From Dastarcus helophoroides (taxonomy: Eukaryota > Arthropoda > Insecta > Coleoptera > Bothrideridae), in the NCBI GenBank assembly GCA_028583605.1, contig CM053330.1, positions 33,753,597-33,817,596 on the forward strand: a DNA stretch of 64,000 bases, in the 5' to 3' direction. The stretch's first letter is position 1. Every line of letters begins with the position of its first letter. Below the pieces are notes generated by a model. It did no database searches. It saw only the letters and a program-made list of their open reading frames with translations, and had not been told where the DNA came from. This document shows positions 1 to 11,832 of this stretch, in pieces. Both the position numbers and the translations under genes were made by a program.

Positions 1-2563
1 ACCAACAAAAATTGTGAAGTTTTTTAAATTAAAATTAAAATAACGCATAGTGTTTGATTAATTTCACCATAATGTCCCTAATTATGAACAGTAAATTATA
101 AGTACACACAAAGTGGTCAAATTTTAAATTTCCCCCAACAGAATCGCCGGTTATTAGAATCAAAACTGCTTAATTCTATTAAGCGGTGGAACGGACTGGT
201 CCTTGGTTATATTCAAAAATTGAAATACAAATCTTGTCCCTGAAACCAAGAAAGATTGAAAAACAGAACAAAGGTTGCTCTAACGCGTTTCTATAGCCAA
301 GCTAACATCTTCAAAGAGATACTCAGAAAGATACCCAGTACCTTTCTGAGTATCTGAGATACACAGTATCTCTCTGAGTATCTGAGGTACCCAGTAACTC
401 TCTGAGAATCTGAAATACCTAATATATCTCTGAAGATGACACCTTGGCTATCGGAACGCGTTAGAGCAACCTTTGTTGTGTTTTTTAATCTTTTTTGGTT
501 TCAGGGGACAAGATTAATATTTCAATATATTAAGCGGCACTTAACTGTATTTACATTCAATGCTTTAGTGGCCATTAAAGATGTTTTGTTTACAGCCTAA
601 ACAATATTATAATGTAAATAATAATGTCCAAACCACATATGTTTCAAAAAGATTTGCGGAAGCCGAACTTTTAAAATCAAACTTTAAAAAAAATGCAAAG
701 AAAGATGCAGTCTAAACGAAAGTTTGGAAATTATTGTTATCAAAATAACTTATTATTTTTTCTATTCCAATCTTCAATTCTAGTACTGTTATAAGAGTGT
801 CAATACTCCAACGATATATTTGACCCAACGAGGCCACAAGAGTTTTAATAGGGCCCTGACTAATTAACCATTTAGTTAGCTATTCCAAATTATTATCTTT
901 AACTCATCTCAATTGCCAATTATTTACATTATACATATGTAGATCCTATTTCAAGTGATACTTTAGATTTAAAATTGTACATCTAGAGATATGCGAATAT
1001 ACCTTAAGGAATCAATAAAATCCCTTGTACTGTTTGTAAATACTTTGCCTAGATTAGTTAATTTATTTTAGCAATAGATTGACATTTCGTATACCATGAT
1101 TAGGAAAGGGATTTAGCAATTTCAATCCAATCAAATATAATGTAATTCGAGTATAAATAATAAAAGAAAAGTCGAAATTGTTTACAAAATTCTAAACAGT
1201 TCACAGAATTCTAAAACCTATACTTTAATCGATGATTTGCGAAATGTTTAAATTATAGAATAGTGTGTACAATTCGATTGATATATTTCATTCAAAAGCT
1301 AAGGAATTTATTGCATTGTACATAGCTGTTGCGATAATTGAAAATTTTAATAAAGATATATATTAAGTATTTCAAAGCTATTTAATTAAGCATTTCTTTA
1401 ATTAGACCCCTACCCCACAATGTTTACCGTATGCAATTTATTACCTACTACACCCAATTGTCTTTTTCAATTTTCTTCTGCTAATTAAACCGAAACGTAA
1501 ACGGTCGAGTTTACTACAACGCAATCGGAACGACAACTGTAGAGCTTCAAGAAACTCCCTGTTACAAAAATTTTACACATCACCAACCGCTAAAAAAAAG
1601 CAGCGTAGCTCAAATGTATATTTTCAGAAGCAACCCATCGACACTAGATTTTTGGCTGAAACCAAAACAGAATTTCGGCTTCTATACTGATTTTAGTCGA
1701 TACTGATTTCGAAACTATGAAATTCCATTCTTATTCATGTATGTATATCGAAATTTCGAAAAAAACTTTATTTCTAATGTCGATTCTCTTTGAAATAATG
1801 GTTCACGTTTTAAAAAATTGCATAACATTTCCAAAAAAAAATTATTTTATTGGAGCTTTGCATAGAAATTTCCAAGCTTAGTAATTGTACAATTCTTTTT
1901 TTATTTGCTTTATTTATTCATAACTAATAAACTCTATTATTGATAAATACAACAAAAGATGTAAAAATTCCACAATGTTTCTATAAATATTTATTTATTG
2001 TTAAATATCTTTCACGAGATTGAATATAGTTTAATTCTAACCAATTAAGGGTTAAAATTATCAATTATTTGGGAAAATATTAACCGATAGAGTTTAAATT
2101 TTGGTAAGAAAATTGCTTTAAATCGGAAATTGTGAATTTAAGTTAAAGAATTTCTGTTTTGAAACATAATTTCGCTTTGTGGCACAAAAATGGCGAAATT
2201 CTTATAAAATAACCCTCAAGTTGCGCTTCTAAAGTGCAGTCTTCTATGTTCTTACTGTTGACCAATTTTTAAACCTATTGGCAACCTTGCTAAATTATTT
2301 TAATTGTCTTTGAATATAACCTCTAATTCTGGCTATTGTTATATATATTGTTATTGTTGTCTATGAATATAACCTAAACATATAACCTAAAAAATTATTT
2401 ATAACATTTTTATTGAATTTATTATTGTATTCTTTGACTATATAATATTATCTAAGATTATATTACATATTAAAAAAATGCTTAGTCATATATAAAAAAA
2501 TAAACGAGTTCAGACAAATATGTTATAAGATAAAAAAATATAAACCTTTATAGATAGTTAAAT
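1..2563. other. AT-rich intergenic region
   Basis: No coding region is supported here. The stretch is AT-rich with many short A and T runs and every long frame is broken. The only structured element is the foldback repeat described at 193-535. The last few hundred bases before 2564 should hold the promoter of the methyltransferase gene, but I see no clear TATA/initiator pair. Confidence 0.6.
193..535. repeat. Foldback MITE, copy 1
   Basis: The left arm (about 193-300) and right arm (about 440-535) are inverted copies: both contain TTGCTCTAACGCG or its complement, the CAAGATT...TTTCAG block and an AGCCAAG...CATCTTC block. The middle (about 320-430) is a degenerate tandem of TCTGAGTATCTGA-type units. 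No coding capacity is seen. A shorter relative lies in an intron of the neighbouring gene (3084-3216), which supports a mobile, non-autonomous element. The right arm lacks the outermost GGACTGGTCCTTGG segment present on the left, so the exact termini are uncertain. Confidence 0.75.
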
Positions 2564-4372
2564 ATGGGTAAAACCTCAAAAGATAAACGAGATATTTACT
2601 ACAGAAAAGCCAAAGAGCAAGGATGGCGGGCAAGAAGCGCGTTTAAGTTATTACAAATCGATCACAAATACAACATATTTAAAGGTAAAACCCTCAAGTG
2701 GTCTAAAAACTGCTAAATAATTTATTTTAATTACCGCAGATGTAACAAAAGTCGTAGACCTATGTGCAGCGCCAGGAAGTTGGAGTCAAGTACTTTCACG
2801 AAAATTATATTTAAAAGAAGATTTATCCTACCAACAGGCTGTTTCAAACAACCCAAGCACCTCAGATTCACCAAAAACCGAAACACTACCTGATAAAAAT
2901 GTTAAAATTGTAGCAGTTGACTTACAACCGATGGCACCATTGCCGGGCGTTATACAATTACAAGGCGATATAACGCAACTGGCAACTGCTGAGAAGATTA
3001 TAGGTCATTTTGAGGGGGACCAGGCGGATCTGGTTGTATGCGATGGAGCTCCTGATGGTAATTGTGTTAATGAGTCCATTTAATAATTGAAATACAAATC
3101 TTGTCCCCTGAAACCAAGAAAGATTTAAAAACACAACAGAGCAACCTCTTTTGTGTGTTTTAATCTTCTAATCAAGATTTATATTTCAATTTTTGAAGAT
3201 AACCAAAGACCAGTCCTTTCCATCAAAAAAAAAAGTTCATTTAATGATTTCTCATCTCTTCGGAATGAGAATGAATTATTTTTATAAAATTGGTAATTTA
3301 TAACCTAAACGACTTAAGTTATGCTTTTGTAAACATAATACAGTGATGTCTGCTTATAACGAACCTCAAGGGACCAAAGAATTCGGTTCGTTATAAGCAA
3401 AATTCAAAACGATGAATAATAATAGTATTTCAACCGTTCGTACCTTACAGATTGGTTCGTTAAAGCGCAATTTTGTATTAAGCAGGCTCATTATTAAGCG
3501 GCCCTCGCTGATATCGAGTATAGAATGCGGTTTCAGTAACATTGTTTTATTTTCAGTCACTGGTTTGCACTCCTTGGACATATATCTTCAAGCTGAGCTA
3601 ATTTTGGGCGCATTACACATTACAACAAACGTGTTGAAGAAAGGGGGTACATTTGTAGCAAAGATTTTTCGCGGTAGAGCAACCGAGAGGAATATATTGT
3701 ACAAGCAGCTGTTAATGTTATTTAGCGATGTTACAATTTTTAAACCATCGAGTTCGAGGAACTCCAGTATAGGTATTATCTGAAATATTTCATTTAACTC
3801 TTAAACAATAAAACTTACCTTGTAGAAGCTTTCATTGTGTGCAAAGATTACCAACCTCCTGAAGGTTTCGATCCTAAACAAATAACACCATTTCTGGATG
3901 TTTCCGAGAGAGATTTTAGTAATTTAACTGGTATAAATAGAGTCATTGTACCATTTATTGTATGTGGAGATCTATCTGCGTTTGATTCTGATGCCACTTA
4001 CCCGCTCAAGGTAAATGTGCTTTACTGGGTTTGTATTGTTTTAATGAACTAATATTTCAGCTTGCCCCCGAAGACACTTATGTTTATAAACCGCCGGTGC
4101 AATTACCAATTAGTCCACCCTACGCTGAACATGTTCAGTCTAAGGTGCAAGAGGTCGCACCAAAGAAGGATAAAAATGTAGCAGTAGTAATAGATAAAAG
4201 TAAAAATAAGTTACATGAAGAAAAAGAGACGTCAACAACATTACAAGGGGAAAGTGGTTGTTTGGATGAAGTTCATTTGAATGAATTAATTGAAAGGCTT
4301 CAACTATCTGACAATGAAGCCAAAACCAGAACTAGATTAGTTTGTTACTGTGAGAATGATTCTGAAAATTGA
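2564..4372 (+). CDS. FTSJ1: FTSJ1/Trm7-like tRNA (ribose-2'-O) methyltransferase, five exons
   Basis: Probable orthologue of animal FTSJ1 (yeast Trm7), which 2'-O-methylates positions 32 and 34 of tRNA anticodon loops using S-adenosylmethionine. Exons inferred from frame and GT/AG sites: 2564-2684, 2740-3057, 3557-3772, 3826-4010 and 4061-4372, giving 383 residues (human is about 330). Seen in the sequence: the N-terminal [20 protein letters not shown] start, SAM-binding [10 protein letters not shown] in exon 2, CDGAPD, VAKIFRG, and SSRNSSIEAF spanning the exon 3/4 junction. These supply the K-D-K-E catalytic tetrad of RrmJ/FtsJ enzymes, with K28 in SAFKL. The second intron (3058-3556) contains two repeat insertions. 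The C-terminal tail after SPPY is low-complexity, Lys/Glu-rich and probably lineage-specific. This is the only clear host gene in the window. Confidence 0.93.
3084..3216. repeat. Foldback MITE, copy 2 (inside FTSJ1 intron 2)
   Basis: Short relative of the element at 193-535. The arms AATTGAAATACAAATCTTG (left) and the inverted CAAGATTTATATTTCAAT (right) pair across a very short centre. The right end carries the GACCAGTCC terminus that matches the inverted left end of copy 1. It lies wholly inside the second FTSJ1 intron and does not disturb the splice sites. Confidence 0.75.
3341..3400. repeat. pogo/Tigger-like terminal repeat with perfect hairpin, in FTSJ1 intron 2
   Basis: Begins CAGTGATGTCTGCTTATAAC directly after a TA dinucleotide, resembling the terminal repeat of the Tigger element at 39798 (CAGTGGTGCCTCGCATAACG). 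A perfect 14-bp inverted repeat (3352-3365 and 3385-3398) forms a hairpin with a 19-nt loop. It is probably a MITE remnant; its right end was not located with confidence (possibly near 3500). Confidence 0.5.
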
Positions 4373-6942
4373 ATTTATTATATAAAGTGAAAAAACTTTT
4401 GAACCGTTAATTTTTACCTAATGTTTTAGCTTTATTTATTTATATAAGACATTTTATATAGTAGTATGGTCAATATAGTTTATATATCATGTGTTTGTGC
4501 TTTTCATCAAATATTTTAATTAAGATCAGACTTAATTATTGTCAAAACTATGAAGTATGATATCGTTGTTACATCTAGTTCTGGGTTTTCTTTTTTAAAT
4601 TATAAAGTACCAACTAATGGCTCTGCCAGGGCTTGTAATGTGACACTATTACCAATGTCGGCCCTAATTAAATCATGTATAGCATATTTTTTAATGAAAA
4701 TATTTTTCCTTTACATTTTTTTCAGCATGTCAGCAGAGTAACACTTTCAAAAAATTGTCAAAAGTAGCTATCAATTGTACAGTGTAATTGATACAAATTT
4801 CGTGAAAATCATATGCTTACAATCTACTTAAAATATGTTTTTTTTTTGTCTATATTTCTAGTTGTCCCAAGTTGATAATAATAATTGCTATTTTCTGTTA
4901 TAGCCCAATCTACTTTTAAATTTGTCCAAAAGAAATGTTCTTTGCAAATATTTAATTAAAAATTTGACTGCCATGAAAGGGAGAGATTTGGAAAAAATTA
5001 AAATGTCAACATTTTCAAGTAAGCCTATCATGATAGCAAGAAAGCGAGGCACAATACTCAACTCTGAGATCGAAATCTTTTAAAGATCTTTAAATTTCCA
5101 ACTGAAACGTACAACTTACACTTTTTTTCTATATTTTCAAATCATAATCTTAAATTTTGACTTTAAATCCAAAAAGTTTGATATTAAATTTAAAATTTCT
5201 ATCATTCTCTTAAAATTTCGAATTTACTGAAATTTAGTCTCGAAAATTCTTGGAATCGAAATCTCAACTACAAACTTGAAATTTCCACTTTTTCAAAACA
5301 TCAAAATTTCAAATTGTCTTGAAACATTTTTTTTTGTGCAGAATTTCAATCCCAAAGTGTCGAACCTTATTATATGGAAAGCTGAAATTCGAAATATGGC
5401 GGTTTTTCTCAAAATTTTGATATTAAAGTTGAAATTTTAATTTGTCATATTAAAATGTCGATTTCAATTTTAAAATTTCGACTTAAAACTAAATAACGTG
5501 TATTTTCTCATTTTATTTCCAGATTTTAATTTAGGTTGAAAATTCGACTTTTACTTTGAAACTTTTATTTTTTCTCCAAGGTAGTTTTTACTCTTTGCCT
5601 AGATTTTTAATTTTAAACTTGACGAATTTTGACCTGTTGCTATTTTGATTATTTTTCAAAAAATATACTTTACTCTCGAATTTTAGACCTTTCCTCAAAA
5701 ATCCATCTTAAATTCGAGATTTCGTTTTACAAATTTCGAGTGTTTTTTCGGAAATGCTGATATTATATCTACAGTGTTTATTTTTCATACTTAAAATATC
5801 GACTTTTGTAGACTGACTTTCAAAATTTTAACTTTAGTCGTGAAATTTCTAATTTTTTTCGAAATATTTTATTTTGTATTTGAAAACTTTAAGTGTTTTG
5901 TTTAATTTTTTTTGTCTTCAAGGAAAGGATGAATTTTGAAGAAAAGAAAATTTTTGGGAAGAGATACCTTGCTTTATTTTGCCCAATAAATTCAGTTTTG
6001 TACATAACAGGATAAGTAGAGACTGGATTATATGCAACATGAAAAGCTTGAAATATGCAAGCAAAATGCTTAAAACATGCATAAAAAGTGTCAAGATATG
6101 AAACTTTAAATAATAACGCTGTTAATTTAAACAAATTTACCTCTAATTTAAATAATTTTCCTTTTTTTTTAATAAATTTACTTATTTGAATAGGCTTGAT
6201 TCTAATTTGAATGTTGTTATTAATTTAAATAAGTCTGTTTCTAGTGTGAACAAATTTGAAATTAGGAGTTTGAAGCCAAAATGTTGAAGTTTTCTTAATG
6301 TTAGATTAAAAAAAAAGACAAGACTTTTGGAAAAAATCAGTTTTGAGAGGAATCGAAGGCTTTTTTTAATTTTTACATTGTTTTCTGTTTTATTTCGACT
6401 TTAATAATAGAAACATCTCGAAAGTTTATCGAAAAAGTTTAGAATCAAAATTTTAACAAAAACACTCAGTATCTCGTATATTTTTGGAAATTTCGGTTTT
6501 TTTTCTTCGAAATTCTTGGCATTTTTCAACTAGGAACACAGTATTTATTTTTCAAATTTCTACTTTTTTATGAATATAGATTTTTTAAACCTTCCAGTAT
6601 AAATTTAAAAATCGAATTTTTTATTTAAGTTTTTATCAAAAATTCGTTTTGTTGTCAAAATGTAATTTTAATTAAATTTGAAGGGGCGTTATTTTAAAGT
6701 TTGACAAAGGCGGTTGAGAAGCGTGCGGCGGGTCTGCTTTAAACATAAGAAGGAGCAGTTTACTAAAAAATCTTAAATACTGCAAGTTACAAATGAATTG
6801 TTTTATTTACAACAATAACAAAAAATAAATAAATGAAAACTTGGAATTCTCAACTGCAATGACAAATTGTGTCATCGTTTACCACTTCATTAATTGTTTC
6901 ATTTACACTTGAAGAATCTCTTCGGGATATTTCAAAGTCTCC
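4373..6942. other. Noncoding T/A-rich low-complexity DNA
   Basis: After a plausible 3' region for FTSJ1 (to about 4800) the sequence from about 5000 to 6700 consists of loosely repeated words such as AAATTTCGACTTT, AATTTTGA and TTCAAAATTT without an obvious fixed period. No open frame resembles a protein. It looks like decayed AT-rich satellite or expanded homopolymer DNA. Confidence 0.5.
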
Positions 6943-7042
6943 NNNNNNNNNNNNNNNNNNNNNNNNNNNNNNNNNNNNNNNNNNNNNNNNNNNNNNNNNN
7001 NNNNNNNNNNNNNNNNNNNNNNNNNNNNNNNNNNNNNNNNNN
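6943..7042. other. Assembly gap (100 N)
   Basis: Exactly 100 undetermined bases, the conventional size for a scaffold join of unknown length. True distance and continuity across this point are not known from the sequence. Confidence 0.99.
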
Positions 7043-9323
7043 TGCCATTTGAGACAGGGTAGACAAATAGATACCCGATAATTCCGATACAGACAAAAGT
7101 AAACGTTGGAGTAAATGTAATGTAGCAAAAATTATCATGTACTTACAGAGCAGAAAGTCGTTGCAAGAATCCTATTCGCAACTTTGAAAGTGGAACTAAA
7201 CTTTATGAATTATTAAACTCTTCAGTCCACGAATTTTTTCCTTTTGAAAATAATAATCTATTTGTAATTATCATACATTTGTTTTACCAAAATATCCAAA
7301 CACAAGTTGAAGTAGAGGAATAACACGTCTTGTCACGGTAATTTCGTATTTATGAACAGCAATAAAAGTTTTTTAGCCACTATAAACAGTTTTCACCATA
7401 ATCGCATTTTCACTGCATTTTCGTTACTAACAGTTCAATAAACTAACAGTAACAGAACAGTTCAACACTATGTATATTGTTAGATTCGTGTTCCTCCTCC
7501 ATAATTTAAACACCAATAACGGTAGCGACACACAAATTATAACGATAATAAAAGGTAACACAAACTTCAAAATATTAACTGAACGAATGTTAAAGCAGAT
7601 AACGATTTATCGATTAATTGAACAGGAATATCGAATTAACAATCCACTTCCGCCAGGCCCGAGTGACGCTGGGAGAGTAGCCCCGCAGCCGGGACAAGCT
7701 GTGATTGGAATTCTTTCCTGGTGATTGGCGCCATGAAATATAAACAATGCGGGCCAATTCTGGTTGCTTACAATGTATTAAATGTTTTGAATAAAGCTTG
7801 TTATAAAAATAAAACGAATGAATTCGATTTGTACTAAATAAACACTACAAAACACACAAGGAACGTAGACGTTGACAACAAGACTAACAAATTGCATTAT
7901 AAGTTAATATCTAGGGAATTTAGTTAGTTAATAATTTCAATTTTAAAATTAATTTTTTTTAAAATCAATCTTTTGAATATCAAATTTTTTTACAAATTTC
8001 ATTTTTTCAAAGCCTAATATTTCTTTAAATTTTTTTTTGAAATATCCAATCTTTTTGAAAATTGTGAATGTTTACTAAAATTTCGACATTTTTTAAAAAT
8101 TTTGAAGAATTATTCTTAAAATTATGTTAAAGTTTTTGATTTCTTTAATTCAATTTTTTTTAATTGGCCCATTTCAATTCTTTAATTTTTTTTAAATTTT
8201 GATTTTTTAAAAATTTCTTTACTTTTTGAAATTTTAAGACAATTTTATAATATTTCGAATTTTTAAAATTTTACTTATCTTTTTAAGATGTTCAAAATTT
8301 TGATATTTCTTAAAATGTTATTCAAAATTTCTATTTTTAAGTTTTCGTAATCTTTTTGATCATTTCGTTCTTTAAAATATTTTAACATTTCTCAAAAATA
8401 ACCAAATTTTTCAAGATTTGAAAAATTTCCTGAAATTGTCAAATTATTTTGAAAATTTTGTGTTGTCAGAAAAAGTTTCAAATATTTTTAAAAATTTCGA
8501 TATTTTTCAAGTATTTTATATTTTCGGAAAAAATTCGATATTTTTAAAATTTTTCATTTCTTCAAAATTTCAATCCTTTTGAAAACTAAAAATTTTTGGA
8601 GGATCTCGCCTTATTGTTTAAATTTTCAAATTAAAAATTCCACCGGTTTCTAAAAATTACCTTTAAAAATTTTAACTTATTAAAAAAATTAAAATTAAAA
8701 AAATCACCTCTGATTTGATATTTTGTTTTTTATTGAATACACTTAAATTTTTTGTCACATATTGCACACTAAAAATTATAATCAAAGTGATGTAATCTTA
8801 CATTTAATATAATAAAAAAAATAATTATCATTAAAAAAAAGAGGAAGAAAAATATTCTCTTTTCATTGAAACCGATGATGACGTCAATTTCATTTTTTTA
8901 AAACATGAACTTCAATAAAGTTTAAATCTCAACAAATTAATCATCAGTAGCAAAAAAATATGGTGAAGTTGTTTTATTTCTAAATAAAAATCATCATTTC
9001 TGTTACACTTATTATATTATTTTGTGTTATTAAATCTTTTTAAATAATTTTGTGTAATATATAAAGAAATAAACATTAAAAAACTAATAATAATCAAAAT
9101 GTAAATCTAAATTTATCATTATTAGTTTTTTCGATTTTTTTTTCCAAAATGAATAAAGAAAATAAAAAAATGATTCAAGATTATTAAATTTACAACACTT
9201 GAAAACTATAACCAAGATAATATTAAAATATTTTATTCATTTTTTATCAATATTTTATAGTTTTTAACATATTATTTTGAACAAATTAATATTATTAAAT
9301 TGATATAAATTTTGTTGTTGTAG
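7043..9323. other. Intergenic region with low-complexity tract
   Basis: No supported gene. A short more GC-rich patch (about 7650-7760) stands out in otherwise AT-rich DNA and could be a promoter-proximal patch or a degraded repeat. About 7920-8720 is low-complexity T/A DNA with recurring TTTTAAAATTTCGA-like words, similar in texture to 5000-6700. About 8750-9260 is plain AT-rich sequence. Confidence 0.45.
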
Positions 9324-9439
9324 ATGCCGAGAAAATATCGCGGAAAAGGATAGAGAAATTTGAAAAAAGAGGGCAACAAAAATCTCATCCGAAGAAGTAC
9401 ATCTCCACCTAACGATGACGCCGACAGGGTCTGCGTCGC
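9324..9439 (+). pseudogene. Helitron protein gene, 5' fragment (split by hAT1)
   Basis: GC-rich coding-like sequence from a possible ATG at 9324 with an in-frame stop at 9351-9353, then open through STSPPNDDADRVCVA to the hAT1 insertion point at 9439. Removing hAT1 (one copy of TGCGTCGC) and hAT2 (one copy of ACTACGTC) leaves the frame open into the segment starting at 32147. That continuity and the shared GC/CpG-rich composition tie this fragment to the Helitron gene. No domain is recognisable in this short part. Confidence 0.6.
9432..9439. repeat. hAT1 target-site duplication (left)
   Basis: TGCGTCGC, repeated exactly at 28916-28923 just outside the other hAT1 terminus. Eight base pairs is the size made by hAT transposases. 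Confidence 0.88.
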
Positions 9440-10329
9440 CAAAGGCGGCGTAAGGCGTGGGCGGTGTGGGCCACCACCCACGGCCTCGCGCTGCAAAGGG
9501 CCTCGCGCCTCACAGTCGAAAATAAATTTAAAAAATTGTGGAAAATCCAAAAGTATACGCCAAAAGGTTTTTTTTATAATAAATACATTACAATTAATTC
9601 TCAACTTAAACATATTTCAATAATCGATATTTCTGATAAACCATATTATGTTATAAAATTAATTAATTAAAAAATATCATCTTTGTCGTTTCTGATCATT
9701 CGTATGTATTTGATCTGACAACATTAGTTGGCGTTAAGCTACTATCGCGAGCAATCCCCGGTCAGAGGCGGGGCATAGCTCGGGACTTTCCCTTATTAGA
9801 AAGTACCGATCGCATGCAGACGCAGGCGGGCTCTATGTTCCGTTAAAATAAATAATAGAATAAAGAGTGTTACATATTTTTAAAACGAGAACATGTGTCT
9901 AATAAATGGAAATTCGGTTTGTATCGTGAAGAAAAATAATGGTACCCGTGATTATTTATTTATTCGTCTAGAATAAGGTAAGAAATATTTATTATACTTA
10001 TACTCATATTTTTATAGTTTTCTTTACAAAACATTACATGACTAAAAATTACGGTTATTTGTTTTATATCTTCTATTTGTTGCGCTAGAATCCACCTTCT
10101 TTTTTGACGTTATTTCATTATGCGTATAACGTATTATATTGTGTTATACATATTACATTAGTGAAATACTAGAGTAGGTTCAAAGTAGGTAGGTAATATG
10201 CATTATATTCATCCAATTTTTATTCGAACAAATTAGTCCACTTCTTATATGTTAATTATTATTGTTTTTGTTTTGTTTGTTTACAGGTTACGGATACAAT
10301 ATTGGCGCATTCTTCATAATTTATCAATC

Positions 10330-10986
10330 ATGTCAGGCTTAGGCACCAAGAGAGATAGAGATAAGGGGAGAAAATGGGAATCTGGTTCAGCAAAAAGAAA
10401 AATAAAAGCGGAAAGAGCTGTATCAAACCAAGTTTTAAGTTTAGATATGAAGAAATTTCTCAATCGAACTGAATCTGGTAGTACAGAATCAAATGAATCG
10501 GTTGCTTCGACTTCTCAACATGTATTTGTATCCAAGAATTCGGAAATTAATCCAGATGCACCGACTATTGATACCGAACGACCAAAAACGGAAATAGAAA
10601 TAGCTTGCCAATCACAATCTGACGCTGAAATTTCTGTGTTCACTTTGGGTAATGTAAGTCACAATCAAAAAAAAAAGAGATTGAAATAAGTTCTCCGCCT
10701 GTTAACAGAAATGACAGTGATGTAGCGAAACAAGCATTTGCCAATTTTTACCCGGGATTGTGGACGTTTCCCATGACGGATGCTCAGCGTCATGATATAG
10801 TTCATAGCGGTCCCACGCAGGAGTTAAATAACAATGATGATGATCATAGACACTTTTCCAATTTTTATTTCTCAAGAAAACTAAATAATGGCGAAATTCA
10901 ACATCGTCGCTGGTTGGTTTATTCAAGTTCTAAAAATAAAGTTTTCTGTTTTCCATGCAGACTCTTTAGCAATTCACAAACTCAAA
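10330..10986 (+). pseudogene. hAT1 transposase, N-terminal part (TTF-type zinc finger)
   Basis: Chosen start is the ATG after the inferred leader intron. The frame runs to a stop at 10687-10689 but a slip in the A-run at about 10667-10676 shifts it. In the shifted frame the protein continues to the Polinton insertion with a TTF-type zinc finger (FYFSRKLNN..., RRWLVYSS, VFCFPCRLF). This domain is typical of hAT transposases related to animal ZMYM1-like genes. The frame on the right side of the Polinton (26758 onward, CCDWKPLSNH) continues it exactly once a single CTCAAA copy is counted. Confidence 0.8.
10981..10986. repeat. Polinton target-site duplication (left)
   Basis: CTCAAA, present again at 26752-26757. 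A 6-bp duplication is the signature of Polinton/Maverick integration. Confidence 0.93.
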
Positions 10987-11666
10987 AGTAGTAGGAGGAG
11001 GCCGGTTCTACGGACGGAAATGACGTCACAAACGTAGAAATATAGTTATTTGTGTATGCGTGCGCCATCTGGTGGACAGCGGACAAATTTACAACTATGG
11101 GAATGTAGGAAACTGTAATAATGTGAGGTGGGGAGAGGTCTTCAACCGATAGATGTCGCGCAAAATACAGATCCCTGTATATATGTGTGTGTGTGTGTGT
11201 GCGCACCATCTGGCGGCCAGCGGATAAATTTACAACTATGGGAATGTAGGAAACTGTAATAATGTGGGGTGGGGAGAGGTATCCTGCTGATAGATGTCGC
11301 GCAAAATACAGATCCCCGTATATATGTGTGTGTGTGTGTGCACTAAAAATTCCTTGAAAGGGGTGATTTACCCCTTGAGTTAATTTTTTTTCTTTATGAA
11401 AAACACAACATATGCTTTTCATTTAATGTATCTAGTAAAAATGACATTTATGTAAAAGATCACTATCAGCTGGGGTGGCGTAGCCACTTTTGGCGCTATG
11501 TGCGCATGTTTTTCTCTAATGGTAATAGCTAAAATATGTGTTTTGGTCGATTTGCGCATGTGTTAAAAAGGCACTATGTGTTTGTATTTATTTTATACGA
11601 ATACAGTAGTTGTAAGTCTGCTGATAAGCTTATCTTTGCAGTTTTTTTATAAAATTACTTATCAAC
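10987..11666. repeat. Polinton left terminal inverted repeat
   Basis: About 680 bp matching the right repeat (26077-26751) in inverse orientation with few differences, ending inward at TTACTTATCAAC. It contains two tandem units of about 141 bp (11062-11202, 11203-about 11340), each with GCCATCTGG, a TTTACAACTATGGGAATG block and a (TG)n run. Near-identity of the two ends suggests recent insertion or gene conversion. Confidence 0.93.
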
Positions 11667-11739
11667 TGTTTATAAAAGTATGCTTAATCACTTACGCTGA
11701 CCATTTTTAAACTTTTTATTGAACAAATACGTTCTGCGC

Positions 11740-11832
11740 TCAGTGGTCACTTGTTGTAAAAGTTTTTTTTCAAAGGTAATGTGGTTGTGTGATAATATTA
11801 TACATTTTTTTTACTGATTTTTTGTTTTTTAG
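11740..11832 (+). promoter_or_regulatory. Putative promoter and 57-nt leader intron of the polymerase gene
   Basis: An arthropod initiator-like TCAGTG at 11740-11745 lies 30 bp after a weak T-rich TATA-like stretch. A short intron (11776-11832) is suggested by CAAAG/GTAATG and a pyrimidine-rich tract ending TTTTTTAG immediately before the ATG at 11833. Both calls are inferred from motif spacing only. Confidence 0.4.

Noticed and set aside
6850..7128. Possible terminal exon on the minus strand spanning the assembly gap
   Set aside because: Half of the frame is undetermined bases and the rest matches no family; splice signals cannot be judged.
7470..7724. 84-codon plus-strand frame near the GC-rich patch
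   Set aside because: No recognisable motif, no support from context, and composition like its noncoding flanks.
10982..11422. 146-codon minus-strand frame in the left Polinton terminal repeat
   Set aside because: It consists of two copies of the internal tandem unit with translated (CA)n runs and crosses the insertion junction; it is a by-product of the repeat.
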